Shown here piece by piece: positions 1-10,536 of a DNA stretch of 64,000 nucleotides; position 1 is the first letter of the stretch; each line of letters starts with the position of its first letter. The notes below the pieces were generated by a model. That model saw only the letters and a program-made list of their open reading frames with translations, was not told the DNA's origin and did no database searches. The translations under genes and the position numbers were made by a program. The stretch is from NCBI GenBank assembly GCA_022495005.1, contig JAGYXB010000687.1:1550001-1614000 (forward strand). The letters are read 5' to 3'. Origin of the DNA: Rhyacophila brunnea. Lineage: Eukaryota; Arthropoda; Insecta; Trichoptera; Rhyacophilidae.

Positions 1-224
1 TTTCGTTACATATAAAAAAAAAACACCAGTGTATTTATTATCAATGCAACCTTTTTATCAATATAACAAACTCATCAAATTTCAAAATTGTCCACGGGCT
101 GCACAGGATATTCCGTGGATAACAATTATCTCCTGCGTCTAAACATATTAGTTCTGTTTAAACAATATGCATATACCGGCTACGTACTCCGGTCGCTATC
201 CACTCTGCATTACGTAGGTACACA

Positions 225-779
225 TAGAGTTGGGTATTTCCCGAGAAAATCTCAATCTCGAGGTTCAGGATTTCCAGAAAAGAATTTTCGGGAATTCTCG
301 AGATATCGGGAAATTTAAAAAAAATCTGTAAAGTCCTAAAATCAGTGTAAAAACAGACAAATTCCAAAAAAATATGATTTTTATTTATGTAAGAAGACAA
401 ACGAAATAGAAGTAGGGAAACAGAAATAATTAAAAAGATTACTTGTTAAAATGGAATTTCAAAAAACACAGACTGTCAATCGCTGCGTCTGACAATCGCG
501 TACGCTTTTGAGATACAAAATTCCCTGATGTTGCAAAAATTGCGCTCATTTTGAGTCGACGTTGGCTTAATTGTGTTAAATACCCTGATCAGTCTTTGAA
601 CGTTTTGTGTTTTCTGTCCACTTTTTTCATATAGAAAATCGTTTTTTCAATTAATATTTGATAATAAAGAAATCCCGAGAAAAGATTCTCGAGATCCGGG
701 ATTTCCTGAAATCTTAAAAATTTATATTCTCGGGATTAGGGATGGAAAATTTCTCGAGAATTCCCGGAACCCAACTCTT
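225..779. mobile_element. hAT-type MITE (555 bp)
   Basis: A non-autonomous DNA transposon. The left end reads AGAGTTGGGTATTTCCCGAG and the right end is its imperfect reverse complement (CCCGGAACCCAACTCT). The interior carries further inverted copies of a TCTCGAGA/CGGGAATT-rich sequence, so the whole element could fold back on itself. It is flanked by an exact 8-bp direct duplication GGTACACA at 217-224 and 780-787, the length produced by hAT transposases. No coding sequence is visible inside. Ends and duplication are read directly; assignment to hAT follows from duplication length. Confidence 0.8.
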
Positions 780-787
780 GGTACACA

Positions 788-3022
788 CTTCTGGAGCTAA
801 GTGTCAGCGCTAATGAGATTGCTGACACTGCATGCTCGCAGAAAGCGACTCAGGGTCGAATTCAATGTTGTGGCTACCCTCAATATATTATTATAATATC
901 TCTCAGGTAATCATTTTTTAACCTGTGCCTCTGGTCTAACCTAGTAACTATTGTCTCTTTAATTATTAGGTATATGACAGGAAAAAATCTAGGTATATAC
1001 TTTTTATTTGTTGGGCCTCAATAATTAATGCTCGCTTGTTCACCACTGATTTACGCTATTATGGATAATAATATTCCGATTGAATAACATATAGGTGATA
1101 TATAAATATATGGATGGGAATTAATTGCACATTGCGTTAATCAAAATTCACACCAATAAAATATTCAACCATTAGAAAAACAAAAGTAACATAACATTTA
1201 AAAAAATGAACTAGGTAAACTTAATGTTGACAACTAGTCACATTGAAAAAGGACGAAATTCACAAAGTGAAAAATTATTTCACTGAACAAAACAATCCTT
1301 ACTCCGTGAGTCGCGGCCAATGTCACTATGGTGGTCACGTCATAATATTTCAGATCTGTCAATAGTAAAGGACATTACTGTGGAAATTGCCGTTTTAATA
1401 TCCCCATATCAATAAAATCGACTGTAAGAGAAAAATGAATTGATAATAATTATTGTTGTAAGTATTTATTTCATTTTAACATTTGTAAAAATTGGATATT
1501 AAATACGAAATGATGAGATCAAATTTCTTCACAAAAAAAAGACACCAGTTTTCTTTTAAAACCTTTTCCAGCATTTTTTAAAAACAAAATCCAGAATCTA
1601 AATCGTCGTGAGCTTCTTTTGGCTCTTCTCGCCAAAATTCTTAACCTTGAATTTATGAAATTCCGTTCCCAATCAGTCGACGCCAAATATTTTGCAACTT
1701 CTTTATGCTTTTTCCTGTCCCTTTTAAAGATGTTCTGTGTCGATTTACGCTAGATTTAACGCCATAACCTAGGCGCATACTCAAAAACGCTAGTCAGATA
1801 AGGAAGAGGTTGTTTGCAAAACACTGTGTGTTACGTTGCCGGGACTGCGTGCTAATTGTTGAGGTTTTACATTTTACACGGTTCTATTTATAATAATAAT
1901 AATTATCGTTCTCATGTTACCAGAATTACCCGCGTGCCATAGGTTTGCACCGCTGTATCGTATAGTTATAATTTAATACTTACAGATAATTGCATGGTTA
2001 TTCCATGTTTCCAAACAGAGTCTGTTTACAAAATGTCTGCTGGAGGAAGGGCGAAGTGACTGATTGATTTAGCAATTTGCAGGTATTTTTCTTGCAACTT
2101 GCCATACCTTTATTTAATTGCCTTGCGTTACACATTATTTTTTTTCTTGGAAATAAGATATCCTCGTCTATACTGATAAAGTGGTCATTAAGTAATGTAA
2201 AAAGACATACAGCAGGTATTAATTTGTTACCTACGTTATCTTTGAAAATAAAAACTGATGGTCTTCGAGTTATACAATAAAATTTAATTTACTTAATTAA
2301 GATTTAATATCATTTAATAACCAAATATGTTTTACTATGACTGAATACTCTTATAATAGTTTTGTATTAGAACACTTAATGACGATTCCTCAACGTTTTA
2401 TAGTGTAGTTGAACTGGTAATTTAACCATGCTGATGAGTTATTGCCTCACGAATGTCACAAACGTGTGTTTATATCCGATATTTTTGGCTGTTGGTTTGA
2501 CGTTTCGGTATTATGTAAGTCTGACATACGCGATTCATTTGATTGTTAATCAAAATATTTTAAATAATGGATCAGTATTTTTGACTGCATATATTGTACG
2601 TCCTTGGTGTACTTTCAGAGGCAATTATAACTACATTTACATTATAAATTATAATGTAAATATTTTGGTTTCGGCAGGAGTCGTCGATGTTTACTATTCT
2701 AACTTAAGGTGAATGATGCGTCACCTACCAGAGGCGCATAGCTGGAAAATATGAAGCTTGCTATTTGAGACATTTTTTGATAATTCACATTTCAAAGTGC
2801 TTTAATTAATTAATTAGTAAGTACATAGGTGTCTAGAAACATTAAAATGAAAAATATTTCTCATTTAATGTTAAAAATATACTCCTATTACCTGGTACCT
2901 GGTTTCCTGGTACCTACAATTTAAAAAAAAAACACCTTGAAAAATGTAAATTTTTATTATGTAAGTATTACATATTATATTATTACGGTCTTGTTTATTA
3001 TTAAAATTTAGCTTATTGAGTT
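788..3022. other. AT-rich stretch without recognised gene
   Basis: No coding exon, RNA gene or complete element was recognised. A short motif GCTAGATTTAACGCCATA at about 1749 recurs near 26893 and, reversed, near 55400 inside a hAT element, so a transposon remnant probably lies around 1.6-1.85 kb. On the minus strand of 1580-1740 there is a basic, low-confidence peptide-like stretch that I could not assign to a family. Confidence 0.4.
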
Positions 3023-3868
3023 CTCCAATGCAGTGCTCCGCAACCTTTTCTCACCCACGGCACACTAAAGGTCTTCCCAGAATTCCGCGGCACACCACAC
3101 GTAAAACAAATTATACACGAAAATATGGACCCCATGCCAGAATCTTCGGTGCCACCCCCTACCTATCGCTAATGTTGAAGACAGTGTAAAACTTTAAAAT
3201 AGCGTTTTTCAAATGGTGTTCGAGGTAAAATTAATGGTATTGATTGTATGTTTAGCGATTTTTTGTATTTATCAAAAAATCAACTTGAATTATGGTTACC
3301 TGTCGGGTTAAGAATAATTATTTGTCGAGTATTGACACAATAATAATAAATTGTATCCCACAATCCTATGTTTTAAAATAATATTGCCAGCGAAGAGAGC
3401 TATTAGAGCAAATTTTTAATTTGTATTTATCTCACTTATCTGCTTGACTTGCCACGCTGCCCCCCCCTGAGCCTGGACCCCCAGGCACCAAAATTATATT
3501 ACATACTTTATGTTTTTTTATTTGATAAATAATTAAATATACATAACACATGACGAAAAACATATTCCCCTGTATTTGTATTATCAATAAAATAACTAAT
3601 TAATGTGATACCTGAGCTTGTTTCAATGAACGTAAAAGTTTAACATATTTTGACTTGATATTTGAAACAGCAACCCGAAGTTCCTTGCCAAGACTTGTTT
3701 TACAAGATTTGTAGAGATCCTCGTCTCAACTCCTTCTAATTTATCAGATCACGTCAATATATTTTCATTCTGACCTTTCATTATTTTGTTAAGTTCATGC
3801 AGGTGTTCAAATGTAGGTATTACCAGCCATGTACGCAAATTTGGCTATTAAGGAAAGATTGTATAATA

Positions 3869-5168
3869 CGAGGGTGGGTCAATAAGTCCTTAGAAAAGCC
3901 GACAGGTGGCGCGACTAGTACTGTAAGCGGTTTGTTTTCATGCAGCGGCACTACCGATTCAGTATGCTGCGAAGTTTCAATCAGATTGGTCGGGTTGTTG
4001 TGCGTTTCTCGTACATTCAAAAAAAAAAATTGCTTGTGGAAAATGGAAAAATGGAAAATGGAGAAAATTGAGTTTAGAGTTGTTATTAAACATTTTAATA
4101 TAAAAGGGTTAACAGCAAAGGAAATAAAAAATGAGTTGGATTTAGTTTACGGCATATCTGCTCCTTTACTTGCAACTATTTATAACTGGTTAAATGAATT
4201 TAAACGTGGTCGTACATCAACAAAGGATGAACCACGCTCAGGACGTCCTGTAGAGGTGACTACACCAGAAAATGATCAATAAAATCCACGATATGGTGTT
4301 AAGTGACCGAAGATTAAAGTTGAGTGAGATAATTGAGGTTACAGGGATCTCAAAAGGTAGCGTCATTTCTATTTTACATGACAAATTGGGCATGAAAAAA
4401 TTTCTGCAAGATGGGTGCCGCGTTTGCTCACAGTCGACAATAAACGCAATAGGCTGGTGGCCTCTAAAGCCCTGTTGTCGCTCATGCAACGCAATCCGGA
4501 TGAATTTTTTCGTCGCTTTGTGACTGTAGATGAAACATGGATACACCACTATACTCCCGAGACGAAAGAACAGTCAAAGCAGTGGATTGCGAAAGGCGAA
4601 CCATGCCAAAGAAGGCGAAACCGTAAAATCAGCTGGTAAGGTTATGGGTACTGTATTTTGGGATGCACGTGGAATTATTTTCGTTGACTATTTGGAAAAA
4701 GGAAAAACAATAACAGGGAATTATTATGGATCTTTATTGGACCAGCTAAAAAACAAAATTGAAGAAAACGGCCTCATTTAAACAGGAAAAAAATCCTCTT
4801 TCATCAGGACAATGCCCGTGTTCACACATGTTTACGATCAATGGCTAAATTGAAGAATTGAAGTTCGAATTGGTCGACCACCCACCGTATTCGCCAGATT
4901 TAGCCCCCAGTGACTTTTTCCTTTTCCCAAACCTAAAAAAATGGCTAAGTGGACAACGTTTTTTTTCAAATGAAGAAGCCATCGATCGGACAAATGCTTA
5001 TTTTGAGGACCTTCCGAAAACTTATTTTTCTGACGGTTTAAAAAAAATTGAGAAACGTCTTACCAAGTGTATTGAGCTCCAAGAAGATTATGTTGAGAAA
5101 TAAAAAAAAAATACAAAAATAAAAACTGTTTTAATGCTTTTTTCTAAGGAATTATTGACCCACCCTCG
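3869..5168 (+). mobile_element. mariner transposon (1.3 kb), complete but inactive
   Basis: About 27-bp terminal inverted repeats begin CGAGGGTGGGTCAATAA at 3869 and mirror the end at 5168, with one internal mismatch. TA dinucleotides flank both ends (3867-3868, 5169-5170), the mariner target site. Total length 1300 bp is typical of the superfamily. The interior encodes a broken D,D34D transposase. It sits inside hAT copy 1 and is therefore younger than it. A second copy starts at 63727 and matches almost base for base over the 274 bp available. Confidence 0.95.
4043..5103 (+). pseudogene. mariner transposase, frameshifted
   Basis: This would be the cut-and-paste transposase that binds the element's ends through an N-terminal helix-turn-helix region and cuts DNA with a DDD catalytic triad. 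The reading starts at ATG 4043 (ATG 4058 is also possible) and runs through four reading-frame changes (about 4270, 4400, 4605 and 4850) plus an in-frame TAA at 4779-4781, ending at TAA 5101-5103. All three catalytic aspartates are readable: DETW (codon 4529-4531), HQDNARVH (4808-4810) and SPDLAPSDFF (4912-4914). The last two are 35 codons apart, giving D34D spacing. A WIHHYTP stretch follows the first aspartate. The gene is dead in this copy, but little point mutation is seen elsewhere, suggesting recent insertion. Confidence 0.92.
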
Positions 5169-5263
5169 TATACAAAATTATTTGTGTTTATTTTTTAAGC
5201 ATTGCTCCGCGGCACAGTTAGCATCGTCTCGCGGCACACCGGTTGCGGAGCACTGCTCTAATG

Positions 5264-5800
5264 CATTGAAAAGATTAATAGTTGTATTGTTTTTATATTT
5301 GTTTTAAAAAACGTTGATTTTTATCAACAATAAAAATATGTATCATTTGAAAACCTTTTTATTTATCTCTGTAACGGTATAGGTATATATGCATAATATA
5401 ACAGTACAGCTACTAAGTAGTCATAATAATATAGATACCTTAGGAATAGCTGGCACTGAGGAAAACATTGTAAAATACTCGTGAGTAGGTACATGGATGC
5501 ATGAATTAAAAATACACACGATTGCCTTGAAGATTTAGTGGCATAATCAAATAGGTAGGTACATGCAGCCATCACAAATCGTCATCCGCTGCAAGAAGTC
5601 GCGAGACGTCGCAGGGTTACTGATGTACCTAATGCTGTAGTCAGTAGTGAAACACGTCAGTAGACCGACGTCGTCAGGTGGCCTGGGCTAAATATAATCT
5701 TCAAATGTGGGGCAAAACTTCTCTCGATGCGACCGAAAAATGCCGCAATCTTTCCAACCGTCTGCGAGCTGTTATCCCGCAGACTTGTATCTGGAGGCGA
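5264..5800. other. No recognised gene; GC-raised block at the right
   Basis: Positions 5264-5580 are plain AT-rich sequence. From about 5580 to 5800, continuing after the MITE at 6285-6310, the base composition is clearly richer in G+C than the surroundings. The block contains no long open frame that I can connect to a known family. It may be an old retrotransposon fragment into which the MITE inserted. Confidence 0.3.
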
Positions 5801-6284
5801 CAGTGGCGAAGGGTGGATGAGGCTGTTAAGATTCGACATAAATAGTGCACACTAAAATTTGTCATATTTATTTGTTTTCATTGAAATACAATTTGCAGAT
5901 TGTGACGGTTAGTTTTTAAAATTAAATTAAACTCTGCCTAAACCAAACCATAATAGTTAAGGTATACTATGGGCGATCCGACGAAAATAATGCACACCTT
6001 TTCAGTCATACTTATTTGTTTTTGTTGAATTAAGAATACATATTACAGATACTGTTAGTTAGTTTTCATCTAAAATGATGTATGGTTTAATCAGTTTAAT
6101 GTCATAATTTTAGATATTTTATAGATCAACGAATATTTTTTGACTATTTAAAAAAAAAACTAACAAACAACATCTACACATAGTACTTAGTTTAATGAAA
6201 ACAAATACGTATGACTGACAAAGTTTATTGCCTGCACTATTTAAATGTCGGATCTTAACAGCCTACCTACACCCTTCGCCACTG
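5801..6284. mobile_element. hAT MITE, CAGTGGCG family (484 bp)
   Basis: Ends CAGTGGCGAAGGGTGG and CACCCTTCGCCACTG form a long inverted repeat. The subterminal part on each side (GACATAAATAGTGCACACTA and its complement) extends the pairing to about 80 bases. Flanking 8-bp duplications are GGAGGCGA (5793-5800) and GGAGGCGG (6285-6292), 7 of 8 identical. No coding capacity. Related copies or ends lie at 33041, 36209, 49073, 51158-51212 and 56077-56171, so this is the most abundant family in the window. Confidence 0.85.
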
Positions 6285-6292
6285 GGAGGCGG

Positions 6293-9075
6293 CCAGGTCT
6301 GGAGTGGGGAACCTGTGATTATTATTTGCTCAGTACTTTTTTTCTTATGAATCTGTCCTATATTCGACAAGTTGTTTACAGAATGCTGAAGAAAGCCGTA
6401 TAAGCTATATAGACGGAACCAAACGTAATATGAAAGTGAAACAAAAAAAGCCCTGGTCTAGTGATTAAGTTAGCTACAAGTGACTTTCGCAAATAAAAGT
6501 TCATTTAAAAGCTACGTCACACTTTTACTATGAGATTATGAGTAAATAAGTAGCCAATTTTATAAATTAGTTTACAAGTTAACCGCCTAAACACATAAAA
6601 ATCAGAAATATGTACCAACTTAGCGGTGTTAATTTTATGTTCGACAAATGCATTCAAATGTCATAATAATATAAATAGTGTCTAAGACTTAATATAATTA
6701 ACATTCTTTACAACCATTTATTTACCGTTAATAAAAGGAGCCTCGTAAACGACCCTGCTCATAGATATCTGGGTGTGCGTATATGATTTCCATTCTGTCA
6801 TAAACATTAAACAGATACGTACAGATGTATGTGAGTGAAAAATTAATTCTTCATACCTCGAAAAGGTGATTATTGAAAGTCGCTTTCGTGTTTTTGAGAT
6901 ATTCTGCTATCGTGTCCATTTTTGATATTAATATTTTAAAATAAGACTTTATTTTACAATCTGATGGTTTGTAAATATGATATACATGTAGAGTAATTTG
7001 GCATGTACCTACTGACTATTCTTCTAATTCTTTCAGTGAAAACGTAAGTGGTATAGTATAATACTAGATCTTGGTAGATTAAATATAGTAGGATTGCACG
7101 GTGGGATAGTACCTAACTCAGCTTAATATTGAAGGAAATCTCTATTGAAAAACTTGAATTGTTTTTTAGGAGAGAGCGAGACAGGGACCAGACGTATTAA
7201 AAGTGGTAATGGTAGAGAAAATATACACGTAAATGCAAATTCTAAATTTGAAAAATAAACTGACGCAAATAAAGACATCGATTATTTTAATCGGGTCGTG
7301 AAGAAAACAAATTAATAATATGATAGAATAAATACTCTCATAATAGTTTGACAAATGCTTACAGTGCAGTAGTAGAATACCGAGTTATTACATATATGGA
7401 ATGTATTAAACGACATTACAATTAATTTGTAAGAGATTGGTGAATATGTATACAGATGTATGGTGTCGGATAGGAAGTACGATTTTGAAAATGAGATGAT
7501 ATCTCTGAAAATGCCAATTTTTATAGGAATATTTTCGATTCAAAATGAAGAGATTTCGGGAGTGCATATTATATCGATGTGAAAATGTTAAAAAATCAAC
7601 AAAGTTCCGTTTAAATAAAAAAATAGTGATCCAATATACAATCAATTAACAAATTGAAACATTATTGATGAGGAAAAGCCATCAGCTAAGCATCCAATAA
7701 TGTTTAGGTGACACTGCCATCCGATATTATTTTCGACTTTTCATTATATAGCTATTAAAAATAAACTCAAATGTTAGATTTTGGGACAAGTAATGAATAC
7801 CAATGTGATATACTTCCATAGAAATATTATAAATTATCATGTTAACACTGAATACATAATAATATATTGAAAGGATTCTCTCTAACAACATACGATAAAA
7901 ACCAATATTCGGTTCTTCTCAATAGTTTTAGGTTGTATAAGTAAATCTGAAAACTTTGTATTAAAAAATTGTAGATCGAATATCCTGGCATTGGGTCAGA
8001 AATTAAAAAAAAACAGGTTTAAATGCATCTCTAATATAAAATTGTAAATTCTATCAAATATTTTAATAAGGTCAACAACATGGCCTTGACCAATTTGTCA
8101 AATCTCGTCAGTGATAATATATATGTATGTATAAATAATTAGATCAAAATTTTAAACAGGTCACCAATTCGTCATATAAAGTACAGTAGTTAGTTAAATA
8201 AAGTCATTCAACCCTAAAAATTATAATCTAAATTATTATGTAAAACGTGATATGGTACAGATACTTACATATTGTCATCTCGTTTCCAAGCCAAGCTTTT
8301 TTTGTCGTGTTGATAACTGGTTACTTGATGGAATTCAAGAATGTTTAGTGTTGCCTACCTCACGATTACGCGACGTGTCTTGCTGATACTTATACACTTT
8401 TATTGTACGTAATTTAGCACAATAATTATTATTGGCAATAAAATTCAGGCCGTGAGCCAAGACCTACTTCGGAAATTTTAAATCTACATAAAAAAAACTT
8501 CATTTCCACTCTTTACTTCTAAGAATAAACCGAAGGACTGCTTCTTTAAAATTATGAAATACATAAAACATATTAAAGATATGCACCTGACTATATTATA
8601 ATATATTATTATCATGGAGAAAACCAGTGGCGTGTGCAACGGGGGCACAGTTAATTTAACTTAGAAAAAAGTTAAATTTAGAAATAATTAGGTAGGTACC
8701 TACAATAATTAATTATTAATGATACTGTCTTACGTATATGGCTGTAAATCGATGCGAATTCAATTTAGCAAAGCTATCACCCCCGCCTATGACGATGCGT
8801 TAACCATTGGCTTTCATTAGAGTTTTTTTTTATGTTGAGCGGTTTATGCAAAACTGAATAATTCTTCAATGAATAGATTGTATACATAATTTGTAATAGC
8901 TGGCACCTTCAGAACATATTAGAAAAATGACTTGGACCTGATGGGGCTTGCACTTTCATCTATCAAATTCGGGGCGAGAGCTTTACCAATTAAGTTGCCA
9001 ACTCAAGTATTTTACGGACTTTTAGATACTTTGGTCTGTAAATAATTAAGTTATCAATTATTCATCATTATCTAA
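6293..9075. other. AT-rich stretch without recognised gene
   Basis: No exon, RNA gene or complete transposon recognised. A possible hAT terminus (CAGTGGCGTGTGCAACGGGG) starts at about 8625, but no matching right end was found. The rest is low-complexity A/T sequence with occasional TAGGTACC strings. Confidence 0.35.
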
Positions 9076-9470
9076 TCAGCCTGAATCTATCCACTGCTGG
9101 ATGAAAGTCTCTCCAAGCTGATTCCACCTCTCTCGGTCCCGTGCGTTGCGTTGCCAGATACTTCCGCAGAATTTAACCATTCCATTGATCCAGCGGCCTC
9201 CGGGTCTACCTTGCGGTCGTTTTGTACCTCTCGGGGGTTACTACTGGATGACAAGATTTGTCCAGTGATTGTCTCTTCTTCGAGCTATGTGTCCAGCCCA
9301 TTCCCATTTGAAGTTTTCATTACATCGCAAACTCTTGTCTGTTTTCTTATCCAAGCATTCCGCTTTTTGTCCTTTCGCTTATTCCTTAAATCTTTGCGCT
9401 ACTCTAAGTTTCTGGATCTCTCTTTTACTTAGAGTCCATGTTTCAGACGCGTATGTGATTACGGAAAGCA
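9076..9470 (-). pseudogene. RTE-like retrotransposon, C-terminal tail remnant
   Basis: Read on the minus strand in one frame, this gives the end of a non-LTR retrotransposon polyprotein, downstream of the reverse-transcriptase domain. Readable motifs in order are ASETWTLSKREI, FKWEWAGHIARRRDNHWT, GTKRPQGRPGGRWING, ARDRERWNQLGETFIQQW and a stop at 9076-9078. At least three in-frame stops interrupt it. The YGSETWTL..KWxWAGHxAR..GRPxxRW order is well known from insect RTE-type elements. No 5' part is present, as expected for a 5'-truncated copy. A short ATC/ATT-rich stretch adjoins the 3' end. Confidence 0.75.
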
Positions 9471-10156
9471 CACACAGTTATCAATTATTATTGGTAAAAC
9501 ACTCGGACTTAGTTGTATATTTAGATAACAAATTAATAATCATACTGAGGGATGAATTACGTATCTTAATTTGAAAATTTTATTGTCTTATTTTTTATTC
9601 ATTTACTTTGCTGTAAATGAAATAGGTAAGGCAGAAAGTTTTGCCACGAAATTAGCTATAACTTGATTGTAGTAATACAGCGGCACATGTTTGATAACAC
9701 GCTCGGCTGCTTTCGTCAAAAGTGCAATACATTATAATATTGTCGATATTAGTTACAAAATGCTAGCAAGCGAAGCGTATCAGATCAATTCGTAATTTTA
9801 CGCGCTTTATTAACGTTACTGCATTTCAGGTTGCGGTGCGGCAATGCAAAAAAAACGGGGTCAATCCGTCACTGGCTGCAGCTAGCCGCGCGTGGCCTTG
9901 AACAAAATGGTCCATACTTCCAAGCAAGCTTTCAGCGAAGCTCTAACCTCAACCGGTTTCTGCTTCTGTCCATTGTAGGGATTCCCCCTCGTGTTTAGCA
10001 CGGCATTATAATATTATTTGCCTTGCTTCAAACGACAGTACTAGTCCCCACCTCACGAGTTTCTTTGGCTAGTAGCATACTCAGTTTACTACGAAGAAGT
10101 TAAACCAGTGATAAACAAACTTTATATCAGTATGACCTATTTATATAATTCGACCA
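9471..10156. other. No recognised gene; GC-raised island 9820-10010
   Basis: About 190 bases around 9820-10010 are much richer in G+C than their surroundings, and contain blocks such as GGCTGCAGCTAGCCGCGCG. Neither strand yields a convincing protein or transposon motif. It could be an old transposon fragment or a regulatory island. Confidence 0.3.
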
Positions 10157-10536
10157 TGTTTAGGAAAAAGGGCGTAACCCTCACAGAACAAATTTTACGG
10201 GAGAGGCAAAAAACGTTTTTTGAGGGATTTAGTTTAATATTTAAAAAAAAATAGAGCACAAACATTGGGCGCATGATGATTGAAGATTTGGTGTAATATA
10301 TTTTCGATCTAACAATAATTAAAGAAGTTATTACAGAAAAATCATTAAAATTGAGGATAAATGCTTTTTTCCATAAATTAAAAATTAATTAACCTCAATT
10401 AAAATCTGAATTTAGATAATATTTCGGCATTTGCGGCTTAGTTCCTTTTTATAGATAGTGTATTTAGTTGTATACATTGTTAATATCTAATAAAAGCACT
10501 TCGAAAGATCGAGGGTTACGCCCTTTTTCCTAAACA
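10157..10536. mobile_element. MITE with 26-bp perfect terminal inverted repeats
   Basis: The left end TGTTTAGGAAAAAGGGCGTA continues into ACCCTC and is matched perfectly by the reverse complement at the right end (GAGGGTTACGCCC...CCTAAACA, ending 10536). Total length is 380 bp. No open frame is visible. The flanks (CGACCA / CAGACC) do not form a clear target duplication, so the superfamily is left open. No second copy was seen. Confidence 0.7.

Larger units (their letters stand above)
3031..5255 (-). mobile_element. hAT element copy 1, internally deleted, split by a mariner
   Basis: Terminal inverted repeats CAGTGCTCCGCAACC (3031) and GGTTGCGGAGCACTG (ending 5255) are flanked by near-identical 8-bp duplications, CTCCAATG (3023-3030) and CTCTAATG (5256-5263). 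Without the nested mariner (3869-5168) the element is about 0.92 kb. It is homologous over most of its length to the copy at 14581-15546. On the minus strand at about 3737-3852 it keeps a stretch encoding the transposase motif HELNK..QGQNEN, so it is an internally deleted derivative of an autonomous hAT rather than a simple MITE. CGGCACACC-type repeats lie inside both ends. Confidence 0.85.
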
